Shown piece after piece: positions 21,013 to 28,222 of a stretch of 64,000 nucleotides of DNA (positions are counted from its first letter, which is position 1; each line of letters starts with the position of its first letter). The position numbers and the translations under genes are program-made. Source of the DNA: Phytopseudomonas argentinensis (GTDB taxonomy: Bacteria; Pseudomonadota; Gammaproteobacteria; Pseudomonadales; Pseudomonadaceae); contig NZ_FORC01000001.1 in the NCBI RefSeq assembly GCF_900113905.1, forward strand, positions 1,424,060-1,488,059, in the 5' to 3' direction. The notes below the pieces were generated by a model. That model was not told the origin of the DNA, did no database searches, and worked only from the letters and a program-made list of their open reading frames with translations.

Positions 21013-22623
21013 TCAACGCTGCTTGTACACACCCAGGTAACGCGTCGCCTCGGCGTCGGCACCCTGGAATCCCTTGACGTCGGCCGCGCTGACCACTGGA
21101 TCGGTCATCTGCGAAATCATCATGATCGGACCGACCAGTTGGTCGTAACGTTGCTGCACGCGGTGGTACATGCTCAGCTTGGCGGCTTCGTCGCGCTCCA
21201 CGCCGAGCTTGTCGACCAGACTGTTGAGCTCGTCGTCCTGGAAGGCCGCGCGCCAGCCCTGGAAATTGGCGATACCGGCGTCATCGCGGTTGTCCGGGTT
21301 GTAGACGAAGGTGCGCAGGCTGAAATACGGATGCGGGTAGCGCTCGGCACCGCGGGCGACGATGATCTCGAAGTTGCGCGCGCGCATGGCGCCGTACACC
21401 TGGTTGCCGGTGCCGGTAATGATGCTCGCCTGGATGCCGGCCTGGGCAAGGGTCGACTGCAGACTCGAGGCGATATTCACGAACGGTGGCTCGGCCAGGG
21501 TGCGGATGGTGGTCTTGAAGCCCTGCGGGTGACCGGCCTCGGCGAGCAGTTTTTTTGCACCCTCTACGTCCAGTGCGTAGCCGGGGTCCGGCAGACGCGC
21601 CTCCAGGCCCAGCTGCATCGGCTGCTGGTTGAGCTTGCCGTAATACGGCATTACCACCTTGTCCAGGCCCTGATAGTCGATCAGCGAGCGCACGGCCTTG
21701 CGCACGCGGATGTCGTCGAACGGTGCCGACTTCATGCTCAGCGCCACGTAGTACATGGTGCCGCGCGGCAGGGTCTGGATGTGCATCTCGCCCTTGGCGG
21801 CCAGCGCTTGCACGTCAGAGGCGGCCATGCCGTAGCCCATGTCCAGATCGCCACGTTCGAGCATCAGGCGCAGCGACTGCGACTCGGTGATATGGCGGAT
21901 CAGCACGCGCTTGAGCTTGCTCGGGCCGGCCCAGTAGTCGGCGAATGCGGTCATCACCAGGGTGTCGTTGGCGCGCCAGGAGCTGAGGGTGAACGGGCCG
22001 CTGCCGGCTTCGTTGGTCACCAGCCAGGCGGCGCCGAAGTCACCGCTCTTGTCGTGCTCGAGCACGGTCTTGCGGTCCAGCACCACGGCGCTAGGCGAGG
22101 TGGCCAGGGTGTCGATCATCAGCAGCGGGTCGGTCGGCTGTGGCAGGTCGATGATCAGCGTCGAATCGTTTTCGGCGCGGATCAGTTGCCCAATGTTGTC
22201 CAGGGTATAGCCGTAGGCTTTCCAGGTGGTGGCCAGGCCATAGTTGAGCTTGAGCACGCGGTACAGCGACCAGGCCACGTCTTCGGCGGTCACCGGATTG
22301 CCGGAGTGAAAGCGCGCATCGCCGCGCAGGTGAAAGGTCAGCCGCCGGCCATCCTCACTGACCTCCCAGCGCTCGGCCAGTTGCGGCACGTGCTCGTCCG
22401 GGCTGCCGTCCTTGCGCAGCACCAGGGTGTCGTAGAGGTTGGCGTTGATGCCCGAGGCATCGAGCCCCGGCGCATTCGCCGGGTCGATGGAAAACAGGTT
22501 GGCCATGCTCATGCCGACGATCAACTGGTCGCTCGGCGTCTTGGCCTGGGCAGTCAGCAGTGGCGCGGTGCACAGCAGTGCACCGAGTACCGCGCTCAGC
22601 ACGGTGGAGCAAAACGATTTCAT
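21013..22623 (-). CDS. ABC transporter substrate-binding protein, family 5 (paralogue 1)
   Basis: 536 residues with a signal peptide ending LLTAQA|KTPSDQLIVGMSMANLFSIDPANAPG. Typical SBP_bac_5 landmarks: LAERWEVSEDGRRLTFHLRGDARFHSGNPVTAEDVAWSLYRV and MYYVALSMKSAPFDDIRVRKAVRSLIDYQGLDKVV. Clearly homologous along its length to the protein encoded at 23783-25396. The two may have different ligands or affinities for one transporter. Located between the DppB- and DppC-like permease genes. Confidence 0.9.
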   Translation of the reverse strand: MKSFCSTVLSAVLGALLCTAPLLTAQAKTPSDQLIVGMSMANLFSIDPANAPGLDASGINANLYDTLVLRKDGSPDEHVPQLAERWEVSEDGRRLTFHLRGDARFHSGNPVTAEDVAWSLYRVLKLNYGLATTWKAYGYTLDNIGQLIRAENDSTLIIDLPQPTDPLLMIDTLATSPSAVVLDRKTVLEHDKSGDFGAAWLVTNEAGSGPFTLSSWRANDTLVMTAFADYWAGPSKLKRVLIRHITESQSLRLMLERGDLDMGYGMAASDVQALAAKGEMHIQTLPRGTMYYVALSMKSAPFDDIRVRKAVRSLIDYQGLDKVVMPYYGKLNQQPMQLGLEARLPDPGYALDVEGAKKLLAEAGHPQGFKTTIRTLAEPPFVNIASSLQSTLAQAGIQASIITGTGNQVYGAMRARNFEIIVARGAERYPHPYFSLRTFVYNPDNRDDAGIANFQGWRAAFQDDELNSLVDKLGVERDEAAKLSMYHRVQQRYDQLVGPIMMISQMTDPVVSAADVKGFQGADAEATRYLGVYKQR

Positions 22624-22681
22624 GCGGATATCCCTATTTTGTAATTATTGAAGGGCTGCAATCGATTGGGTAGGAGTCAGG

Positions 22682-23719
22682 TCAGCGGGTGCGTGGGTCG
22701 AACACCTTGTACAGCGCATCGCTGAGCAGATTGAGGCCGACGAAGATGAAGCCGATTACCAGCACGCAGCCCATCACCGCGTTCATGTCACCAAGCAGCA
22801 GGCTGCTGGTCAGGTACTGGCCGAAACCGGGCCAGGCGAATACCGTCTCGATCAGCACCGCGCCTTCGAGCAGCGAGCCGTAGGCCAGCGCCACCACGGT
22901 TAGCAGTTGCACGAGGATGTTGCGAAACGCATGGCCCCAGATCACCTTGCGCCGCGACAGGCCCTTGACCCGGGCGGTGAGGATGTATTCCTGGGAAAGC
23001 TGCTCGAGCATGAAACTGCGGGTCATGCGGCTGATGTAGGCCACCGAGTTGAGGCCCAGGATCAGTGCCGGCAGGAGGATGTGCTTGAGTGCGCTGGAAA
23101 AGGCCTCCCAGTCGGCGGCAATGGCGCTGTCGATCAGCAGCATGCCGGTCACCGAGGGCACCATGCCGTCGTACGCCAGGTCGATGCGCCCTGCCCCGCC
23201 GGCCCAGCCGAGCCAGGCATAGAACACCAGAAGGCCCATCATGCCCAGCCAGAAGATCGGCGTGGAGTAGCCGAACAGGGTGACCACGCGAGCCAGGTGA
23301 TCGCCCATACGGCCCTGGTTGGCGGCGGCGAACACGCCCAGTGGAAGACCGAGCACCACACCGAAGATGATCGCCAGGGTGGCCAGTTCGATGGTCGCCG
23401 GAAACACCCGGGCGATGTCCTCGATCACCGGATGGCCGGTGAGCAGCGCATTGCCGAAATCACCCTGGGCCAGGTCGCGCAGGTAGTAGCCGAACTGCAC
23501 CAGCAGTGGTCGGTCGAGGCCCATGGCCTGGTAGACCTGGTCATAGGTGGAACTGTCGGCATCCGGGCCGACCACCGCCAGCACCGGGTCCAGAGGCATC
23601 ACCCGGCCGATGAAGAAGGTCATGGCCAAGAGGCCCAGCAGAGTCATCAGCACCGCACCGAAACGGCGTGAGGTGCCGCCCATCCGCGTGCCGAAGAAAG
23701 ACGCAGTCGAAGCAAACAT
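22682..23719 (-). CDS. ABC transporter permease, DppB/OppB-like
   Basis: 345 residues with six membrane helices; the first is GAVLMTLLGLLAMTFFIGRVMPLDPVLAVVG. Family sequence AMGLDRPLLVQFGYYLRDLAQGDFGNALLTGHPVIEDIARVFPATIELA, and an EAA-like loop RSFMLEQLSQEYILTARVKGLSRRKVIWGHAFRNI. Slightly longer than usual because of an insertion around DYAYDGMVPSVTG between helices. Second transporter gene in the leftward series. Confidence 0.92.
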   Translation of the reverse strand: MFASTASFFGTRMGGTSRRFGAVLMTLLGLLAMTFFIGRVMPLDPVLAVVGPDADSSTYDQVYQAMGLDRPLLVQFGYYLRDLAQGDFGNALLTGHPVIEDIARVFPATIELATLAIIFGVVLGLPLGVFAAANQGRMGDHLARVVTLFGYSTPIFWLGMMGLLVFYAWLGWAGGAGRIDLAYDGMVPSVTGMLLIDSAIAADWEAFSSALKHILLPALILGLNSVAYISRMTRSFMLEQLSQEYILTARVKGLSRRKVIWGHAFRNILVQLLTVVALAYGSLLEGAVLIETVFAWPGFGQYLTSSLLLGDMNAVMGCVLVIGFIFVGLNLLSDALYKVFDPRTR

Positions 23720-23782
23720 AACAGGCTCCCGATTGATCGCAGCTCGTTCGTCTCAGCAAAGGCGGCCGGGGCCGCCCGCCGC

Positions 23783-25396
23783 TCAACGATCCTTGTGCAC
23801 ATCCTTGTAGCGCGTGGTCGCCGCGCTGTGGCCTACGTAGCCGACCACGTCGTGGTAGATCACCACGGTGTCGGTCATCTGCGAGATCGGCATGATGGCG
23901 CCGACCTGCTCGTCGTAGAGGTTCTGGAACTGGTGGTACAGATCCATCTGCGCCTGCTTGTCCGGCTCGACCTCGGCTTTTTCGATCAGCGCGTTCAGCT
24001 CGGGGCTGTAGAACGAGGTGCGCCAGCCCTGGAAGTTGCTCAGCTTGGCTTCGTCACGGTTGTCCGGGTTGTAGACCAGGGTGCGCAGGCTGGAATGGGG
24101 GTGACGCTCGGCGCCGCCGCCACCGCGGCCAACGATGATGTCGAAAGTGCGCTCGCGCATGGAGCCGTACACCTGGGTGCCGGTTCCGGTGACGATGCGC
24201 GCCTTGATACCGGCCTGGGCCAGGGTCGACTGCAGACTGGAGGCGATATTGATGAACGGCGGCTCGGCGAGCACGCGGATGGTGGTCTGGAAACCGTCCG
24301 GGTAACCGGCTTCGGCCAGCAGCTTCTTGGCCTCCTCGACGTTCAGGCGATAGCCCGGGTCATCCAGGCGCGCTGGCAAACCGAGGGGCATCGGACGCTG
24401 GTTGAGGGTGCCGTAATGCGGCATCACCACATCGTTGATGCCCTGGTAGTCGATCAGTGAACGAACCGCCTTGCGCACGCGGGCGTCGGCGAACATCGGC
24501 TGCTTGGTGCTCAGCGCCACGTAATAAAGGGTGCCACGCTGCACGGTCTGGGTCTTGACCTTGTCCGAGCTGCTCAGGGCGGTGATGTCCGGTGCGGACA
24601 TGCCGCGGGCGATGTCCAGGTCACCACGCTCGACCATCAGGCGCAGTGACTGCGACTCGGTCATGTTGCGCATCACCACACGCTTGAGCTTGGCCGGGCC
24701 GCCCCAGTAGTCCTCGAAGCGGGTCATCAGAATCACGTCGTTGGCGCGCCAGGCGTTGAGCACGAAGGGCCCACTGCCCGCCGCGTTGGTGGTCAGCCAG
24801 GCACCACCCATGTCGCCGTTCTTGGCGTGCTTGAGCACTTCTTTCTTGTCGAGAATGAAAGCACTGGGCGAGGTGGCCAGGGTGTTGAGTACCAGCATCG
24901 GGTCGGTCGGGCGCGCCAGCTCGATCACCACGGTATGGTCGTCGGTGGCGCGGATCTGTTGCTCGACGTTATCGGCGGTGAAGCCGTAGGCCTTCCAGGT
25001 CGAGGCCAGCGCCAGGTTGAGCTTGAGCACGCGTTGCAACGACCAGATCACGTCCTCGGCGGTCAGCTCGTTGCCGGAGTGGAACTTGACGCCGCTGCGC
25101 AGGTGAAAGGTCAGGGTCTTGTGGTCATCGCTGATTTCCCAGCGCTCGGCCAGGGCCGGTACCAGGTTGTCCGGCGCGGCGGCGTCCTGCACCAGCAACA
25201 TGTCGTACAGGTTGGCGTTGACCTCGGAGACGTCCAGGCCAGTCGCGGCGGCCGGATCAAGGGACAACAGGTTGATCATGCTCATGCCGACGATGAGCTG
25301 GTCGGCAGGCGTCTTGGCCTGCACCGTGGTCGCGGTGCCGAGGGCCAGGGTAGCGGCCAGGAGGCCCGCTACCAGATGCGGAATTGGTTTGATCAT
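23783..25396 (-). CDS. ABC transporter substrate-binding protein, family 5 (paralogue 2)
   Basis: 537 residues; signal peptide ends TTVQA|KTPADQLIVGMSMINLLSLDPAAATG. It shows the same landmarks as paralogue 1 (LAERWEISDDHKTLTFHLRSGVKFHSGNELTAEDVIWSLQRV; LYYVALSTKQPMFADARVRKAVRSLIDYQGINDVV), consistent with local gene duplication. It is the first transport gene after the enolase-superfamily enzyme. Family-5 binding proteins carry peptides, nickel or, in many plant-associated bacteria, oligosaccharides; the linked KdgM-type porin favours an acidic sugar here (inference). Confidence 0.9.
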   Translation of the reverse strand: MIKPIPHLVAGLLAATLALGTATTVQAKTPADQLIVGMSMINLLSLDPAAATGLDVSEVNANLYDMLLVQDAAAPDNLVPALAERWEISDDHKTLTFHLRSGVKFHSGNELTAEDVIWSLQRVLKLNLALASTWKAYGFTADNVEQQIRATDDHTVVIELARPTDPMLVLNTLATSPSAFILDKKEVLKHAKNGDMGGAWLTTNAAGSGPFVLNAWRANDVILMTRFEDYWGGPAKLKRVVMRNMTESQSLRLMVERGDLDIARGMSAPDITALSSSDKVKTQTVQRGTLYYVALSTKQPMFADARVRKAVRSLIDYQGINDVVMPHYGTLNQRPMPLGLPARLDDPGYRLNVEEAKKLLAEAGYPDGFQTTIRVLAEPPFINIASSLQSTLAQAGIKARIVTGTGTQVYGSMRERTFDIIVGRGGGGAERHPHSSLRTLVYNPDNRDEAKLSNFQGWRTSFYSPELNALIEKAEVEPDKQAQMDLYHQFQNLYDEQVGAIMPISQMTDTVVIYHDVVGYVGHSAATTRYKDVHKDR

Positions 25397-25465
25397 GAGA
25401 TAGCCTTCTTATAGTTATTCGACTCTCAGAAACAGCGCAGCCGCGGTCGGCTGCGCGCCAGCACA

Positions 25466-26620
25466 TCAGTACCGGGTGACGGTATTGGTTTCGATGTAGG
25501 CGAAGTTGATGTCCTCGCCGAGGCCCGGGCGATCCGGCAGGTGCACGTAGCCGTCGGCGTCCATCGGGTCGACGATGCTGTTCAGGTAGGCCGGCACGTC
25601 GTCATAGTCGAGGAATGGGTGCAGCAGGCCGCGCTCGTACCAGTCGCAGTTCTTGATCGCACCGACCACCGCCAGGTTGGCGGCGCCGTTACCGTGGATC
25701 TCGCAGTGCATGCCATAGGCTTCGGCCAGGTGCGCGACCTTCAGGCACGGTGCGATACCACCGACCCCGGCCACACCGGCGCGCAGGATGTCACAGGCAC
25801 CCTGCCCGACCCAACTGGCGCGGCTCATGTACTTGCCACCGAGGGATTCCGGGCCCAACACCGGGATGTCGAGGTTGGCCGCCAGCCACGCATAGGATTC
25901 GGCGGACTCCTCCATCATCGGTTCTTCGAACCAGGCGAAGTCGAGTTTCTCCAGTTCGCGGCCGATGTACAGCGCGTCGGTGCGGCTGTACCAGTGATAG
26001 CCATCGAGCATCAGGGCGATGTCCGGGCCGACCGCCTCACGCACCGCGGCGCAGGCACGCACGTCCATCTTCGGATCCGGCGCGAAGGAGATCGGCGGCA
26101 TCCAGGTGTGCAGCTTGATCGCCTTGTAGCCGCGGGCAACCAGTTGCTCGGCGAAACGACCGTATTCCTCCGGCGTCGACAGGCCGCCCGGCAGATCATC
26201 GCCACACATGGTCGACCCATAGGCCAGCACCTTGTCGCGGTAGCCGCCGATCATCTTGTGCACTGGCTGCTTGAATTTGCGCCCTGCCCAGTCCCACAGC
26301 GCCTGCTCGACGAGCGCCAGGGCGCGGTCGGTCAACTGACTGGCGCTGCCGCGCTGCCAGTGGGCGAGATCCTGCCAGATCTTCTCGCGGTCCATGACGT
26401 TCTGGCCGATCAGCACCTTGCGCACGAAGCTGTCGATGATGTGCGGACGAATCAGCTCGGGCGCGCCAAAGGCATAGCCTTCCACGCCGTCTTCCGTGGC
26501 GATGCGCAGCATGGCCATCTTGGCCAGCGACTCTTCGCCCGGGTGGGCGTGACCGGCCGCATCGACGCTACGGCGAGTGGGGAAGGTGAAAACCTCGACA
26601 TTGACCTGGGTGATCTTCAT
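25466..26620 (-). CDS. Enolase-superfamily (mandelate racemase/muconate lactonizing) enzyme, probable sugar-acid dehydratase
   Basis: 384 residues from the ATG at 26620; the longer ORF would run into the candidate operator. N-terminal capping domain to about 120, then the TIM barrel. Metal ligands appear to be Asp206 (LMLDGYHWY), Glu232 (AWFEEP) and Glu258 (LGPESLGG). Candidate acid/base residues are Lys169 and His171 (YKAIKLHTW, a K-x-H instead of the usual K-x-K) and His309 (CEIHGNG). These enzymes dehydrate or epimerise sugar acids by abstracting the alpha proton. It heads the leftward series with two substrate-binding proteins, a transporter and a KdgM-like porin, so it probably starts catabolism of the imported compound. 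Exact substrate cannot be read from sequence. Confidence 0.85.
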   Translation of the reverse strand: MKITQVNVEVFTFPTRRSVDAAGHAHPGEESLAKMAMLRIATEDGVEGYAFGAPELIRPHIIDSFVRKVLIGQNVMDREKIWQDLAHWQRGSASQLTDRALALVEQALWDWAGRKFKQPVHKMIGGYRDKVLAYGSTMCGDDLPGGLSTPEEYGRFAEQLVARGYKAIKLHTWMPPISFAPDPKMDVRACAAVREAVGPDIALMLDGYHWYSRTDALYIGRELEKLDFAWFEEPMMEESAESYAWLAANLDIPVLGPESLGGKYMSRASWVGQGACDILRAGVAGVGGIAPCLKVAHLAEAYGMHCEIHGNGAANLAVVGAIKNCDWYERGLLHPFLDYDDVPAYLNSIVDPMDADGYVHLPDRPGLGEDINFAYIETNTVTRY

Positions 26621-26660
26621 TGAGCGCGCCTTGGATCTTGTGATTATTTGAGTGGCTCGA

Positions 26661-26678
26661 TGTATGTTGTCATACAGC
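26661..26678. promoter_or_regulatory. Candidate FadR-type operator 1
   Basis: Perfect inverted repeat TGTATG-ttgt-CATACA (26661-26676) that includes TTGTCATACA, close to the FadR-family core TNGTNNNACNA. It lies about 41 bp upstream of the dehydratase start. The 13-mer GTTGTCATACAGC at 26666-26678 is repeated at 26943-26955. Confidence 0.55.
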
Positions 26679-26985
26679 GAATGAGCGGATAATTGCCCCA
26701 ATCAAAAATGCTGTCAAGAAGCTGCAACGAAGAATTTCACTACATGGCGGCATATGAAATTGCCACTATCACAATCAGGAAAGGCCCCTAAAACCAAGGA
26801 TTAACCCTTTAAATTCAATTAGATGGTGCAAAAACATAGCTTAGGTAAGCTACTTGCTTCACCAGACCAATGCCTACTGATAAGCGCCGCCTAAAACAAA
26901 ATCTCCCACACCGAACCCTGCTAAAAAGGACAACCCGACTAAGTTGTCATACAGCAGAGCATGCTTTCGCTAAATGGCAGGCAAC
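26679..26985. other. AT-rich non-coding leader between dehydratase and yqaE
   Basis: About 300 bp with no convincing gene and noticeably more A+T than the coding DNA on either side. It contains both ends of the repeated 13-mer region and probably the promoter of the leftward uptake operon. Confidence 0.5.
26943..26955. promoter_or_regulatory. Candidate FadR-type operator 2 (repeat of 13-mer)
   Basis: Exact second copy of GTTGTCATACAGC, 277 bp upstream of copy 1 and in the same orientation. Two such sites could allow looping by one dimeric regulator. Confidence 0.45.
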
Positions 26986-27010
26986 AAAAAACCGCGCGAT
27001 TGCGCGGTTT
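26986..27010 (-). terminator. Terminator downstream of the Pmp3-family gene
   Basis: Read leftward: AAACCGCGC...GCGCGGTTT stem followed by a T run (TTTTTTG). 17 bp after the stop of the small gene at 27027. Confidence 0.8.
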
Positions 27011-27026
27011 CGGTGAGGCGCCAGGC

Positions 27027-27185
27027 TTAGCGTTTGGCGATGATGTACACCGCATGGATGATACCCGGGAAATAGCCAAGCAGCGTCAGCAGGATATTCA
27101 GCCAGAAGGCGCCAGCGAAGCCGACCTGCAGGAAAACCCCCAGCGGCGGGAGGAGAATGGCGATCAAAATGCGGATCAGGTCCAT
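27027..27185 (-). CDS. YqaE/Pmp3-family small membrane protein
   Basis: 52 residues starting MDLIRILIAILLPPLGVFLQVG and continuing NILLTLLGYFPGIIHAVYIIAKR: two membrane helices with the family's Pro-Pro-Leu-Gly-Val-Phe and Gly-Tyr-Phe-Pro-Gly-Ile-Ile-His-Ala motifs. The upstream extension in the same frame is polar and lacks family similarity, so ATG 27185 is taken. Members are linked to salt, cold and membrane-potential stress. Single gene with its own terminator. Confidence 0.92.
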   Translation of the reverse strand: MDLIRILIAILLPPLGVFLQVGFAGAFWLNILLTLLGYFPGIIHAVYIIAKR

Positions 27186-27390
27186 GGAGTGCGTCCTATA
27201 GAGGTTGGCCCGGCTGGGCGATACCCCACAATCGACTGACTCAGGCGACATCCGGTTCAAGAAAAATCATCCACACATTGCGAGGCCATGGCGCCCTGCA
27301 GGCCGCTGGCAAGGCTTTCGCAGCGTCGTGCGGAGTCTATAGTGTGCTGGCCCTGTCTATAACCGCTGCACCCCTTTCAGGAGAGTTCTC

Positions 27391-27951
27391 ATGAGCAAGA
27401 CCTACAACGTGGCCGTATTGATCGGCAGCCTGCGCAAGGCCTCGATCAACCGCAAGCTGGCCCTGGCCCTGGCCGACCTGGCGCCGCAGAACCTGCAGCT
27501 GAAGATCGTCGAGATCGGTGAGCTGCCACTGTACAACGAAGATATCGACGTGGATCCGGCACCGGCCGCCTACACTGCCTTCCGCCAGGAACTGAACGCC
27601 GCCGACGCGGTGCTGTTCGTGACCCCGGAATACAACCGTTCGATCCCCGCGCCGATGAAGAACGCCGTGGATGTCGCCTCGCGGCCTTATGGCAAGAGTG
27701 CGCTGAGCGGCAAGCCAGCGGGCGTGGTCAGCGCCTCGCCGGGAGCAGTCGGCGGCTTCGGTGCCAACCATCAGTTGCGTCAGGCACTGGTGTTTCTCGA
27801 TATGCCGATGCTGCAACAGCCCGAAGCCTACCTGGGCGGTGCGGGCAACTTCTTCGATGACAGCGGCAAGCTCAGCGACAGCGTCAAGCCATTCCTGCAG
27901 AAGTACATCGACACCTTCGCAGCCTGGGTCGAGAAGACAGCCAAAAGCTGA
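27391..27951 (+). CDS. NADPH-dependent FMN reductase (ChrR/YieF-type flavoprotein)
   Basis: 186 residues of the FMN_red family. Flavin phosphate loop GSLRKASINRKLA (about residues 11-23), the TPEYNRSIPAPMKNAVD motif (about 79-95) and the GAVGGFGANHQLRQALVFLDMPMLQQPEAYLG stretch match quinone/chromate reductases of this group. Soluble, likely two-electron reduction of quinones and related oxidants. GGAGAG lies upstream of the ATG. Single gene ending at a bidirectional terminator. Confidence 0.88.
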   Translation: MSKTYNVAVLIGSLRKASINRKLALALADLAPQNLQLKIVEIGELPLYNEDIDVDPAPAAYTAFRQELNAADAVLFVTPEYNRSIPAPMKNAVDVASRPYGKSALSGKPAGVVSASPGAVGGFGANHQLRQALVFLDMPMLQQPEAYLGGAGNFFDDSGKLSDSVKPFLQKYIDTFAAWVEKTAKS

Positions 27952-28015
27952 GCTGCAGTCGAGGCCCGTTCTGCGGGCCCTCGACCAGGAGGCCTGGCAT
28001 TTTTCACGCCCAAAA

Positions 28016-28042
28016 GAAAACCCCGCCTAGGCGGGGTTTGCA
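28016..28042 (+). terminator. Terminator after the FMN reductase
   Basis: AAAACCCCGCC-TAG-GCGGGGTTT hairpin with flanking A and T runs, usable in both directions. A second GC-rich hairpin (TCGAGG...CCTCGA) precedes it at 27959-27984. Confidence 0.8.
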
Positions 28043-28183
28043 GACTCGATTCTGACATCCTTGATCAGCGCGCCATCCTGGCAGCGTCCCACGTATCCCT
28101 GTCTGTTCAGTGCGCTTCCTGCGCTAAGTCCTTGAAGTGAAGATTACGCCTCGGGCGCAAACGCCAATAGTGGGCAAAGGCAG

Positions 28184-28215
28184 AACCACGTGTAAGCAAT
28201 CGCCTACACGCGGTT
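28184..28215 (-). terminator. Possible terminator after acyl-CoA dehydrogenase 1
   Basis: Eleven-pair hairpin with one G-T pair (AACCRCGTGTA / TACACGYGGTT, 10-nt loop), 8 bp past the stop on the leftward strand. The T tract is weak. Confidence 0.4.
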
Positions 28216-28222
28216 CGCGCCT

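Noticed and set aside
19123-22644. Two long plus-strand open frames across the ABC transporter genes
   Set aside because: Shadow frames; the minus strand encodes canonical ABC ATPase, permease and binding-protein motifs.
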